Below are positions 52,263 through 63,842 of a stretch of DNA of 64,000 nt, piece by piece. Source of the DNA: Pseudozyma flocculosa PF-1 (Eukaryota > Basidiomycota > Ustilaginomycetes > Ustilaginales > Ustilaginaceae); NCBI RefSeq assembly GCF_000417875.1, contig NW_006920874.1, forward strand, positions 788,817-852,816, in the 5' to 3' direction. The notes below the pieces were generated by a model. That model was not told where the DNA came from. It searched no databases and saw only the letters and a list, made by a program, of their open reading frames with translations. Made by a program: the position numbers and the translations under genes. The number at the start of each line of letters is the position of its first letter. Position 1 is the first letter of the stretch.

Positions 52263-54209
52263 TCATTCATCGTCATTGTCGTCATCGTTGTGATCATCGT
52301 CGTAAACGCCAACGAGGCCACCGCCCTCGCCTCCGTCATCGGCTCGGCGCCGCTGCTTCTTTTTGTCGTTACGCACGGGGATCTTAATGCCCTGCGACGC
52401 CAGCTTGCGTGAGAGCGGCGTTGGATCCAGCATGCCGGGGAACTTGCGCGGAGAGTAGACAGCTGCAGAACGCGGCGGCGCAGCAGTGAGTTTGGAGCCG
52501 GCCCAACGTCAGCGCATGCGTGGATGCAAAAGCGCAGGTCGGACTAGTTGGCGAGGTCTCCTCCCACTACTCACTGAACGGCTCCGTGTACGTCTCTGCT
52601 AGGGCTTCCGACACGCCCGTGCCCACCCGTCCGTTGCTGGGGGCACATATGTGCAATGTGGTGAAGCAAGGGACAGCAGGGTCGAGAGATATGGTTAGGC
52701 TCAAGGTGCAGATCGCGCGAAGCTAGCCCGCATAATGTCGGTTCCTGAATCCGGCCTTCAAACTCACACTTCCAGGTTGACAAACATGAGCTTGATGCGG
52801 TAGACGCCCTCGGTGCGGACGCTGATGTCCTGGAAGACGAAGAAGGTGCACCATTTTTCGCTCTCGTCCTTGAGCACCGAGGCGCTCGCCACCGCCGCGC
52901 CGACAAGATTGCGCGTGTAGGACTCGGCGGGCATGTGCGCGAAGGCGGATGGAAACATGGGCGAGTGCGCCATACCCTGGGCTGGGCTGCCGCTGTACGG
53001 CCTCGACGGGGCGGGCGGCGAATCTCTGAGCGTGTCGGACGTGGATCTCGACCTGCCTGGAAGATCGAGCGCCGCGATGGATGGGATCTGGCTGGAGTTC
53101 TGCGACAAGTCCCCGATCTCTGAACGACCGCCGCGACCAACGGCGGCGCCGTAGGACGACTCGGTCTCCGGGTTGGCAACATGCTCGCCAGAGACTTGCG
53201 GTGGCTGCGCTGGCGTAGAGGCGTGCGATGCAGCGCCGGACGCAAAGTTGGGCGCCGCGAAAGGGAGAGTCAAGGCGTTGTGATGGACCAAGATGTTGCG
53301 GGGCGCGAGCATCAGGTCGTCCGGGTGGCACAGGTCGGTGGCGAGCAGGAACAGGGAGGTATTGACATCGAGCGGGCTGACCTCCTGGCCCGTCGCTTCG
53401 TCGGTGATGATGAGCTTGACAATCAGCGTCGGGCTAAGAGGCCGCCGATCCTTGTCGCCGAAGCCGCACATTCTCGCTCGGTTCGGATGCTGCACGACGA
53501 CGAGACGGTAGCGCCGTCCGTCGCTGACTTTGCTGAAGCCTTCTGGTGCCCCGCCGGGACCTCGGTTGGTTCCTTGCCGCATCGGATACCCCATTTGCGG
53601 TCCGGCCGAGCCGGGCAAGCCAGCCAGATCACGGTGTTGCATGCCCGGCGTCGAGTAGGCGTCCCGGTCATTTGGGCGCTCGTTGTATCTCGACCTCTCG
53701 GCGTCCGTTCCGTAGCGGTAGGGCGCCTGGTCGTAGTCATCGCGAAGCTGAGCCGACGGAGCCGAGCCCGGCATCTGCTGTCGGTACGGCTGCGGGTGGT
53801 GCGCGGCACTGTGGTATCGTTGGCCCCGCTCGTCCTGCATGTCTGTCCGGTAAGGCGCTTCGGCCTCGTTGTAGAAAGCGCCTTCTCTCCCCTCCCATGA
53901 CCCTGCCTCGGCGGGGAGTTGCCGGTAGTCGTCGTCGCCATACTCGTCACCGATGGCAGGTCGGCTCGGCCGACGCCGATAGTACGAAGGTGGTTGCGGT
54001 ACCTGTTCGCCTGTCCCCGCCATGGCAGAGTAGCCATACGGATCCTGCTGATGGCCATCAGAGTATCCGGGATGGCCCGTTTCACGCAGTCGGGAGGGTC
54101 CCGCGCCCGAGGTCGTTGCCTGGACATCCTCAGGCTCTGGCGTCCGCAGCTCGGCCGCAGATCGCTTGTCATCCTCGTAGACGGGTGAGCCGTTGCCTGA
54201 GTGTGACAT
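52263..54209 (-). CDS. Velvet-domain regulator (VosA/VelB type)
   Basis: Three exons (54209-52768, 52636-52575, 52462-52263) encode 567 residues. Velvet proteins are fungal transcription regulators with a Rel-like fold that link development, sporulation and secondary metabolism. The first 230 residues are a disordered Pro/Tyr/Gln/Asp-rich leader. The velvet domain begins at RYRLVVVQHPNRARMCGFGD, continues through KDRRPLSPTLIVKLII and DVNTSLFLLATDLC, is interrupted by about 110 low-complexity residues (roughly 318-427), then resumes at YTRNLVGAAVASASVL, FFVFQDISVRTEGVYRIKL, and after splicing VNGRVGTGVSEALAETYTEP and FTVYSPRKFPGMLDPTPLSR, ending KLASQGIKIPVRN. The 62-nt middle exon is essential to the domain. 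A basic then Asp-rich tail closes the protein. The split domain and terminal motif favour VelB or VosA over VeA, but which is not certain. Confidence 0.92.
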
Positions 54210-55715
54210 GGCGAGGCAGATGCAGGAAGCAAGCCTTGGGACCGTCTCAAGCTCGAGCAGAAAAGGTCGAGACGAGTTCAGGAGCGATCTTTCTTTCGAC
54301 CGACCGAGGTGCGCCCCAAAGACGAGAAGATCACCGGCCTTCGGGTTGCTCGAAAGCTATGCGGGATAATCAAACGGGCCTGCCTCTCGGGAGGTGCTGA
54401 CCAAGGCGCCCACTCGAGGGATGGCAACCGGGGCGTGAGCAGGGCGGTGTCGCGATGAGTTCGCGATGAGGCGATGCCGATGGGGCTAGGCTGGGCGGCA
54501 GTCGGTCAAGGCAGGGAGGGGCCAGGGCGCGGGTCGGCTCTGCCGCGGCAGCGGAGCTTGAGCCGAAGCCTTGCCTCGAGCGAGGCAAAATGGGACAGAG
54601 TAGACCGGGTACGGCCCGGTCCCGAACCGGCTGACGTCGTGGCAAAGAAGCTAGATGGCTGAGCCTTGCGCCGGTCGATATCACGGGCGGGTGGGCTAGG
54701 CAACCGACGGCTTTGATCAGAGGCAGGGCGGCACGCACGCCGACTGGTACGTCTGCTCAGCGAGGGCAAAGAGGGTGCGGCCGGGAAGTAGGACGTTGAT
54801 GAAACGATGGCGAGGCGGAGTACGATAGATCGGTCGACGGAAGAGCTTTGACGCCGTTCACCAGCGGTGAGATGCGAGGATGCAACAGAGACGATGGGGC
54901 AATGTCGTGCGAGCAGGCGATGGCGGCGGCAAATATGGCGACTAGAAGGCGGCAAGGATAGGGTTGGGTACGGAACGGAGACTGCGTGCGGAACCTGATG
55001 GTGGTTATGAAGCTGTTTGCGTGCGGACCGGTTGACGGAGGCCGAGGGCAAGCGGAAGGGGCGACGAGCGGGTGGCAGGACGAGCAAAGACGAGAGGAGC
55101 AATGAGGGAGCGGCGGCGGGCGACGAGGGGGCAGGATGCCCGGCCGGCTTGAGACCAAAGGGGTTTGCGGCCTTTACGGAAAGGCACGGCTCGGGGGAGA
55201 GGGAGGTTGGTGGAAGGGTGTGGCGAACCCTTCCCCCCCTCGGCTGTGCCCCCCTCACGCTCTCCGTTGGGGTCTCTCTCGCTCGCAGTAGTGTGGCAGC
55301 ATGGCGGAGGGCGATTGCCTAGACGAGCTGCAGGCACCACCACCTCTCTCGCCTCGCCATAGTTGCCACGCCCCGCCGTGGTCCCAACTCCCCGCCTGGG
55401 TGGAGGAACGCGCAGCGCGCACCCTCACCTCTGTCTGGCCAGGCCCTGTCCTCGACATCCAACTCTCTCGCCCTTGCCACTGACCTCGACTGAGGGGGGC
55501 CAGCTTCGTACACCCAGGCGAGGTTGCTTCAGGCTGCTGGTCTGATCTTACCGGTACTCTCTCTGAAGGCCAAGGCGAATCGCGCGCTGGCCAAGGTGGT
55601 TGCGTGTTTCATCAACGCTGTGGGCCTTTCTGAACGGAATCACCGAGACCAAGAGGCAGGGCGCGTTCGCATGAAGCAGGATCGGAACGGGCTCGGAGCT
55701 CTGTCGCGCCGCTAG
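54210..55715. other. Upstream region of the velvet gene
   Basis: No protein supported. The minus strand is pyrimidine-rich over much of 54450-55250, as expected for a promoter with a long leader of the velvet gene. Long regulatory regions are common for developmental regulators, and this can only be inferred. Confidence 0.5.
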
Positions 55716-55807
55716 CTCGGCCAGGCCCAGCCCAGCAGGCTAGGGCAGCTTAGGCTGGACCCGGCCAGGCTAGGCAGGCCAGGCCAGGCCAGGCTAGGCT
55801 AGGCTGA
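55716..55807 (+). repeat. Pentamer array (AGGCC/AGGCT/AGGCA)
   Basis: About 90 bases dominated by tandem five-base units AGGCC, AGGCT and AGGCA with occasional slips, in a gene-free stretch. Related pentamers (CGGCC, TGGCC) recur at 57852-57900. Confidence 0.88.
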
Positions 55808-58800
55808 TGACGGCGGACGCGCAAACAAGCCAGAGTCGAGGCCTCCTGACCGCCCACGTACCTGTATGACTGCGCCGCGGACGGAGCAGGCCAGACGAGG
55901 CCAGGCCAGTCGACAGGTGGGCGCTCCAATGGAGCTGTGACCTGACCTCACCCTCCTCATCCTTGATCGCTCCCCATCATCGATCGCTGAACCGCCTCGT
56001 AGGCTCCTTTCGAGACCCCACCGCGCGCTCGTCGTACGTGGACTTACGGCTGGATCACAGCGCCTGCTTATGTGCTCATCCTACCTGAGGTGCTCAGCGT
56101 GGGGGCAGATCGCTTCAACGTGTCCCCATCTATTGACCAGGGCGCTCAAGGGCAGACCTGGATGTACAGGAATGGCGACGTACATCGAAGCCTCGGAGAG
56201 ATGGCCGAACTCCCGCCACACAGCAACACTCCATGCCTCGCCAGATGTACCTCGTTCTTCTACCAGGCAGCCAAGAGAAAGCACCAAGACTCTGGCACGA
56301 CCACAGATGCGGATGGCAGGCAACATCCGCTGCTCGGTCGAGCCGCTACCCTCGCTGTCTTTGCCAGCAACGTATGGAAGCATCCTGTTCGTCTGTGATT
56401 CTGGATATGGGAATGGCCGTGGCTGGAGGTGGCCGAGGGAGGCGCGGTACATACCGGTATCTAGGTAGGTACCTGTGAGCGCCATGAAGCCTAGACCTTT
56501 GTTCAGCTTTCGGTTGGGAGCGGGCCGTTCTGGGAAGCAAACATCTGGAGCTGCGCGCACACAGGGCAGTTGGTCAGGCAGCGCTGGGCCCGGCTGCTTG
56601 CTGTCTTGCCTTACGACAGATGTGCCGGGCTGATTGCCAAGCAGCGCCGCCTGTCCTGCCTGGCTCCTGAATGGCGGACTAGGAAGGCTCGCAGCGGAAT
56701 CAGACCTGGCCGCATCCCGGCCCACATTGCGGCGCACATCGCCGCACCGGGCTGACCTTCCGGGGCGAAGCGGCGAGTCCGAGACCAAGGCAGGCCGTGT
56801 CCGGCGTGCGGTCAGCTGCAAGATGCAAGCGTGATGGTCACTCGACGGGGCGTTCAGCTGGCAGGTACATACAGACCGGCAGGCCAAGCGTCGCACGTTC
56901 GACCAGTCGTCAGCAGGCTACTGCGAAGAAGGAAGCTGCTCATCCGTGTCTCTGCGGCGGATCCGTTGTCATACAGAGCGCTGGCCCTGGTGTACCGGTA
57001 CCATGACGCCGACTGACTGCAGCAGTAGCAGTGCTTGTGCGCCACTGCACACCATATGACGCCTGATTTGTTCTACAGTAGTAGGTGCCTGCCCGTCCTC
57101 GACCGTCTTCCTGCTTTCACTCGCTTGCTCGCAGGTACAGACAGGCGAGAGAGCGCGGTCAGGGCGATTCGGCACGTCATCCTAGCTCGCTCGCTTCATC
57201 TCGCCGCCGCGGGGTGATCTATCTGGGCGGCATCATCCGCGGAGCACGGGTCTTGCTGCTACCGTAGGTGGCAATCTGGCTTCGAAGACCGTACCCTCGC
57301 TAGGATGAAGGCCTCGGACTCTGCGAACACCGAAAAGGCTGCGGACAAGGCCTTCTCGAGGGGCGGAAAGCGAGGCCTAAAGCCTGTCACCGGGGCGTTT
57401 GGTCAAAGGTCGATCCCACTCCAGACCGCGAAAGGAGAGGGAAAATCAAAAAAGGTGGCGCCGGCCCGAGCCGGGCAATCAGCCTCGGCGGAACCTGGTT
57501 TTGAGGTCCCGACCAGCTTCGTACCGACCTCTCGGACACGCGCGGAATTCTTTCCAGGCACGGCACGACGCCCAGCAGGCCCAGCAGCAACACCCATCAC
57601 ACATCGACTCTTCAGCCACCTTCGAGCCTTGGTGCTGGTCGTGATCACTCACTGTACTTGCACCCATAGTAGGAAGTGCATGTACAGTAGTGCGAGGAGA
57701 GTTCAGCAGCTTGCTTTGTGCTTACTGCGCGCATCATTCAGCGGGTCCTTGGGCGGGCGTCATCATGTCCAGATCCTGGCTGGCCAAGGTGAAGTTCACA
57801 TGACGTTCCCGGGGAGCTGTGTGTCTGCAGCTGTGCGTGGCCCAAACGAAGGCTAGGCTCGCCCGGCCCGGCCCGGCCTGGCGTGGCCTGGCCTCCAGCC
57901 CAGCGGAGACCTGCTTGTGGCTGGCTTGTCTAAATTTGCCGACGCAAAATTTGCGCCGGCGTCTCCCGTGACGACGGGCCTGCCTGCCTGCCTTGCAGGC
58001 CTGCTTGCTGCTCTGCTTGCTTGTTTGCTCGGCCCAAGCCTCCCCGTTGAACCCCGCGAGCTTCCCGCCGTTGTTGACCGCTGCGAGCCGGGAAGCGGCC
58101 GAATTCCGTCGCCGCGCTGCCAGACCGGACCGGATCGGAGCGGCGCGCCCTGGCAGGCCGCGACTCGCGATCCAACAAATGGCGCAGCGTCCGCCCACAT
58201 CTTCGCATCTCTGGGATCCAGCAGGCAGCATGCTTGATCCCGTCCCCGATCGCCTTGCGAGCCAATTGCACCACCGCCTCTCGCATCGTCAGGGATGCAA
58301 GCAAGCAAGAAGGTAAGATGCGTCAACGGTCGCTTCGGCACCTCCTCATGCACGCGCGTCGGCCATGTGTGTGAGGCACCGGCGCCGGCGCGGCAGCAGG
58401 GCCAGCCTGGCCACCCTGGCAGGGCGAGAAACAGCGGCGCGTCAAGGCTCGCTACCGTCTCCGCTTTCCCTACATACATGGCGATGATGTGATGGCCGAC
58501 AGCCGTCGTCGAAAGAAACCCCACTGCAGTCTTAATCTATGCTGGCCGTGCATGCGAAGAAAAGAGGCCGCACACGATGCCGCCGTGTCCGGCTTCCCCG
58601 GCTGGCTTGCGGACACGCTCGAGGTTGCAACACGGACGGACGTGGACAGGCCCGCAGCAGTATTGTCCCTTTGCTCTTACAGCGAAGCCTGTCCCTTCCC
58701 GGCGCGCTCCAGGTCGTGCGTGATGCTTCACAGATCGACAGGTCGGGCTCCTCGAGCGTCGACGACATTCAGCATCGAATCTCGGACTGGCTTGATTCGG

Positions 58801-61042
58801 CCGCAGCGGCAAAGTACAGAGCCTGAAGTCGGAGCGTTGAAACCGCACGATACCGGCCGGACCTTGGTACGCACGGTATGTCCCCTAACGCCGAGCGGAC
58901 TTCCGACAGGCGATGCTCCGCGCCGTAGCGAGCTGCGCTGCAAGGATCGGGGCGAACTTGCGTGTGAAGACTCTCGAGGACCTCTGCGCTCGTCGGAGTT
59001 GGCCGAGTGTCCCTTGGGAACAACAACAAGATGTTTCTCTGGCCGTAAGCGCCTTTGCCTACGAGCGCCAAGAATCGAGTCCAGGTTCCATCACAAACGG
59101 GAGACTGAGGCCATAGGCTCATCGTGCAGTAGAGTGGGGATCTGACCTCCGCAAAGATGGCCGCTCGAATTCAACAGGCTGGCCTCCGGCGGTCAGTCCA
59201 GCAGTAGCGGCCACGATACTCGCACCGATCTAGCTCGGAGATAGGCAGCGTACTGTTGTGTGACCCGCCACAGCGGACATTGCGACGGGCAAACGTTGAG
59301 CCGCGCCATTCATGATTGTGTTCTGGGTCTCGAAGCCGAGGTTAGAAGCTGTGCATGTGCCGAGCTGTGAAGCAAAGGCCAACCGAGATTGCCGATCCCT
59401 CGACCATCAACGCTCTCCTGTACGCTGGCCCTATCCAGTTGCACGAAGCTGCGTTCTCAAAGCAGCGGGCGCGAAGAAGAGATCGTAGCATGGAAGAAGT
59501 ATCATGTTGTCGACCGGCGCTTGTTGGCCGGGGACGCGCGGTTCGTTCTGATGAGAAGGCCAAGGACCTGCCGTTGCGCGACCGGGCACGTCCGAGAGAG
59601 TGGACTGCGAGTCGCGCCTCGTTGCGCACGCAGTCCGGGCAGCGCAGAACAGCCTAAAGCTGCAGACTGCATCGAAGGCAGGCGGCGTACTCGTGCGTCA
59701 TGTTCGAGATCGACGTAAGCCAGGGCTGACCTCCAATGCTCCGACAGATCATCGCCGACACCACTCTGTCCTGGCAAGGTCTGTGCTGCGGTCCAATGCG
59801 GTGTCGCTCGCTCGGTGTCTCGTCCCGCCCACGACCAACGTTAAGGCAAGAGAGTACCTTTGGTACCGGAAGGGAGATGACCGGACGCAGGAACAGATCA
59901 CGGAACGCCAAAGGCGCGGCGGCGGCGGCGAGAGCAAGCTGCTCGCTAGCGAAAGGGATCTGTGTACGTCCACTGGTCTGTGCGTTCCGATCGCTCGTTG
60001 ACACAGGCGCCTCCAACGTGACCAGGCTGGCAAGCCAGGCGGGCGCCGGAGTCGACGGCGCGCCTAGACGTTGGCAGCGAGCGGGCAACGAGCTCAGCTG
60101 GTGGTCTCGGGGATCCCCGTCGTCAGGCAGCTGCGAAAACGGTTCCGGGCGAGGCGACAAGATGGCAGGCCTGCCGCGCTCCGTGAGCCGCCTTAGACCG
60201 TCTGACATCCGTACGAAAGGACCCGCCGCCCGCTGGCATCTCGCCGCCGTAGGAATACGGAACGGCCGATCTTTGGTGGTTTCGGAAGCTTCCGACGGTG
60301 AGGAACACGCAACTCGCTGTCGTCCAGACGGAGCGTGACGTCAGGGCCGGGCGCCAAGCCCGAGCAACGTAACCTTGCTTCGGTGTAAACTATATCTCCG
60401 GCCGGCCGGCTGGGCGTTCCGAATGATGAGCCGATCGTACATGTGGCCCCTCCCGCTCCTCGCTTGCCTTGTGGCCCGCAAAGTGGCCCGTGTCGCCGGC
60501 CCGCCTGTGCGCGTCGTTCTGCTTGCCATGCGGTCAAGCGATCGAAGCAAGCAAGCAAAGCAAAGCTGTGCAAAGCATGGCTGGCGAGCCAGGCTGTGCT
60601 GTGCATCGAAGCCGACGTTACGGTTGGTGCTTCCTTGCCGGTGCCGCGCGTGGAGGCAAGGCGCTGCAATGAAGAGACGAGGGTCGAGGGGCGGGTCTTG
60701 GCAAGCCCGCCTGCAACGGCATGCTCTCCGCGGCGTTTGATGCCCCACCCCGCACGGCTGAGGAGCCATGCCTCCTTCTCGTGTGGAGGTGTCAGTCCAG
60801 CGCTTTTCAGCAGCATGTAGAGCAGCAAGCCAAACGACGACGGCGTTGCCGAAGCTCGCTGCCTGTTCCATGTTGGCTTCGCTCGTTCTATAGCGTCTGA
60901 CTCGACATGCCACGGCTGACGCCGAACACATAAGAGAGGGAGGTTCGCTCGCCGGGCCGCGCCTTCCCATCTCGCAATCACACCCGAACCTGCAACTACT
61001 CGTCCTGAACCAACAGCTGCTCCCCTCTCCTCAACGAACACG
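55808..61042. other. 5.2-kb gene-poor stretch
   Basis: No open frame in either strand shows a recognisable domain or splices into one by the GT/AG patterns used elsewhere in the window. Base composition looks less extreme than in the coding regions. GGCC-type pentamers lie at 57845-57905, GCCTGCTTGC-type repeats at 57975-58035, and GCAAGCAAGC near 60545-60560. No terminal repeats or transposase-like sequence was recognised. The last few hundred bases should hold the promoter of the lipocalin-like gene. Confidence 0.5.
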
Positions 61043-62114
61043 ATGCTCGGAACATCCGCAACCAAGCTCTCGCTGCTGCTCGCCTCGACCTCGGTCGTGG
61101 TGGGCGCCTCGCCGCTCCTCTCGGCTCGGCAGGACAGCACCGCTTCTGGCAGCGGCAACTCGTCTTCGCTGCCCACTTTCCCCGTCGGACTGGCCTCTGC
61201 GACGTGGGACGGCGAGCTGTTCTACCCCAAGCCGATCGACGACTTTGAAGCGACCAAGTACGTCGGACCTCGACCCGATGGCGACTCGAGGCCCGTGTGG
61301 TACCAGTGGGCGGCGAGCGAGCAGCCTTTCCTCAAGGGATGCCGCTGCGTCTACGCCCGGTACGGCACCAACGAGGTGAGTGTCTCGGACGACCCGGCCT
61401 TTCCCTGCCCAGCCCGGCCTGTTACGATGAGCGGTTCATCCGACGACCATTACTGAACACACCGCCTCCCCCCCGCCTTCTTGTGTGCTCGCCTGCTCAC
61501 TCGTCTATCGACGCCTCAATCAGAACGGCACCGTCTCGGTCGAAAACTCGTGCACCCGAGGTGACCGCGCGTCGAGCATCAAGGGCTACGCGGCCCCGAC
61601 GCCCGACTATGGCGACGGCAGCTTCCAGGTCGCCTTCTTTGGCGCCAAGCCCGACCAGCGCGGACCCAACTACGTCGTCACCCGTGCGTTTAGCAACAAG
61701 CCGGGCGAGGACCTGGTGCGCCTGAAGAACGCCGACAGCCGCGACGACGAGGAGGACAACAACACCAATACCAACAACAACACCAACTCGAACGACAACG
61801 ACAACGACAACTCGAACGACAACGCCAACTCTAACGACAACGACAACGACAATGACAACGACAATGGCAGGAGGAAGCGCGACGAGGACGGCACCGACGA
61901 CGACGCCGAGGAGGAGCGGTACGAGACCGTGATTGTGGGCAGCCAGAACTTCTCGGGCTGGTTCCTGCTGAGCCGCACGCGCACCGTGCAGACCGACATC
62001 GTCGAGGCCTACCTGCGCGAGGTGGCCGATGCCGGCTTCGACCTGACGAAGCCCTACGAGATCTACGACCAGGAAAACTGCGGCGCCGAGCCGCCGTACA
62101 ACCCGGACGCCTAG
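61043..62114 (+). CDS. Secreted lipocalin-like protein
   Basis: Two exons (61043-61375 and 61524-62114) encode 307 residues. A signal peptide is clear (MLGTSATKLSLLLASTSVVV then GASP). The mature protein reads like a Blc/apolipoprotein D-type lipocalin: FLKGCRCVYARYG before the 148-nt intron (GAG|GTGAGT...ATCAG) and ENGTVSVENSCTRGD after it, which together form the 'GCxxVxAxY...NGTVxVxNxC' strands. FGAKPDQRGPNYVV and, near the end, SGWFLLSRTRTVQTDIVEAY and DAGFDLTKPYEIYDQENC then match the C-terminal strand and helix. Lipocalins bind small hydrophobic ligands. A stretch of about 60 residues rich in Asn, Asp and Glu, with an RRKR dibasic site, is inserted between strands and makes the protein longer than the usual 170-220. 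Family assignment rests on motif order, and the ligand is unknown. Confidence 0.72.
61759..61866 (+). repeat. AAC/GAC repeat encoding Asn/Asp-rich insert
   Basis: Repeated AAC, GAC, ACC and TCG codons within exon 2 of the lipocalin-like gene, giving a polar Asn-Asp tract with several N-glycosylation sequons. Being in frame and trinucleotide-based, it can change length without breaking the protein. Confidence 0.9.
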
Positions 62115-62522
62115 GTCGCTGCGGTCCTAGCCTCCCAGCTCTCCCCCTCCACCATGGGGTTCTTTGTATATAGCCCTGCTTGTCAGGCCTTCCTCTAATC
62201 TGAACCGGTGATGCTTTCAACGCGACTTGAGAAAACGAAGTTTCTCTGCGCGATGGGACGATGTCGTGGTTGGTGTCGCACACATGCCGTGACCGTCGCT
62301 GCTCGACAGGTTGGTCTGCACCAGGCAAGGAGGCAGGTGGAGGCGTGGGCTAGACCGTCGGCCGTGTTCCGCGTTCCGAGGCGTGGTCCCACAATTTCGG
62401 AAGACGTCTCTGGCCGCCTCTCCCATCTTCCAGCCCAGGCACCACCCGCACCACCACCACCACCACCACCACCACCACCACCATTCCGCCCCCATACCAC
62501 GCGACTCGGCACCCTCTCCAAG
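62115..62522. other. Spacer lipocalin-like gene/POP4
   Basis: 408 bases between two co-oriented genes. A CAC microsatellite sits just before the POP4 start (62449-62482). No gene is seen. Confidence 0.6.
62449..62482 (+). repeat. (CAC)n microsatellite in POP4 leader
   Basis: About eleven CAC units, 40 bases before the POP4 start codon, probably within its 5' untranslated region. Confidence 0.92.
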
Positions 62523-63822
62523 ATGGACCGACCGCCACAGGAACACCCGCACTCCGAGGCGCTGCTCGCGAGCATCCTCCAGACGCCCGATGTTGATGTA
62601 CCGGCGAGCGGGCGGCCGAGCGGGGAGACGCACGCGCACTACGTCGAGAGGCTCAAGGACCGGCGGGTCCAGCTCTCGAACCCGGATCGCAAGCGGCCCA
62701 ATTCCGGGGGCGGCGATGCCAGGGCGGGGATACGGGCGGAGTCGAAGCTGACGCGGCGGAAGAGGAGGGTCAAGGCTGAGTTGGCGCGGATCAAGCGGTT
62801 GCGGATCGGTATGACGCAGGAGGTTCGACGACGTGAGGAGCAGGAGGAGGGGCAGGAGGTGGAGGGGAGGAGGAGGGGGAGGGATGATGGGGGAAAGGAG
62901 AGGGAGACGGTCAAGGAGAAGCAGCGCGAGCTGGCCGAGATCAAGAAGCAAGAGAGGAAGACCCGATCCCCTTCGTCGTCGTCGTCCTCGATGCGGACCA
63001 AGGGAAAACGGGTGGAGCGCAACGCCACCAAGCCGCTTACACGGTCGCAGCGCAAGGCAATCGGGCTGGAACGTGTCGACGCCAACGTCGAGTACGAGCT
63101 GATGCAGCCGCTGCACGAGCTGTGGACGTCGTACATCCAGCAGCTGCTCGGCTTCACCGTCCTCGACGCATCCACGTCCCAGCTCGTGCCCAACCCGAGC
63201 TTCAACCGCCCCGGCGCCGGTGCCGGCGGGGGGGTGGGGAGCTTGAACAACCTCTCTTCCGGCGCCGTCTCTGCGATACAGGGAAGCCTGATCAAGGCGG
63301 ACCTGTGTGGCGCCCTCGTACATGGTGAGTTCGTCCTTGCCAGTCGTCCTCGTCTAGACGTGGGGGTGGTATCCTCACTCCCATCCTACTTCGTCCTTCA
63401 CTTCCTCCCTTCCTTCGTTCGGTCAACAGTGGTACGCTCTTCGAACCCCTCGCTCGTCAACCAGAGCGGTCTCGTGGTCAAAGAGACGGAACGCACGCTC
63501 GTCATTGCGCCCCGACCCCGACCCCAAGCGACGTCGGGAGGCGAGTCCCATTCCCCTTCTCCAAAGACAAGAGGTACGTCGCTCTCGTCCTCCTTTGTAG
63601 CTCTCAACGGGCAGCGCAGCGCTGATACCGACTCGGTACGCACCCGCCTGTACGCAGTCGTGCCCAAGCACAATACCGTCTTCGCCATCGACATCCCGCT
63701 ACCCGGCGACAACGTGGCCCTGCACAGGAGCGTGCGCTTCGAGCTGCACGGCAACCACATGATGCACAGCCTCCCCTCGCGAGCCACGCGCAAATTCAAG
63801 GCGCGGGCCACTACCGACTTTT
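62523..63822 (+). CDS. POP4: RNase P/MRP subunit Pop4 (Rpp29), 3' end in gap
   Basis: Pop4/Rpp29 is a core protein of RNase P (tRNA 5' maturation) and RNase MRP (pre-rRNA cleavage). Exon 1 is 62523-63324, giving MDRPPQEHPHSEALLASIL, a basic Arg/Lys/Glu-rich region, then KPLTRSQRKAIGLERVDANV and LHELWTSYIQQLLG, the family's N-terminal helices. A 105-nt intron (G|GTGAGT...CAACAG|TG) leads to VVRSSNPSLVNQSGLVVKET, the Sm-like barrel core. The barrel continues as VVPKHNTVFAIDIPLP and ends RATRKFKARATTDF, matching the conserved S..R..RKFKxKxTIDL terminus. A further 84-nt intron (63574-63657, GTACGT...CGCAG) is probable; it is in frame and stop-free, so both forms stay open. The coding sequence runs into the N gap only a few residues before the expected end. 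Confidence 0.88.
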
Positions 63823-63842
63823 NNNNNNNNNNNNNNNNNNNN
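63823..63842. other. Assembly gap (20 N) at POP4 C-terminus
   Basis: Twenty undetermined bases remove the last codons and stop of POP4. The true size is unknown. Confidence 0.98.

Noticed and set aside
56081..56896. 271-codon minus-strand frame in the gene-poor region
   Set aside because: No domain, no signal peptide, no plausible splice partners; competing frames overlap it.
57305..57856. 183-codon plus-strand frame with a Lys/Gly-rich start
   Set aside because: The start looks protein-like but the rest shows no conserved pattern. Without homology or transcript data it cannot be supported.
58489..59145. 218-codon plus-strand frame
   Set aside because: Irregular composition rich in Arg, Ser and Cys, with no recognisable motif; overlapped by opposite-strand frames.
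60193..61176. 327-codon minus-strand frame overlapping the start of the lipocalin-like gene
   Set aside because: It runs antisense through a well-supported signal-peptide exon and has no domain of its own.
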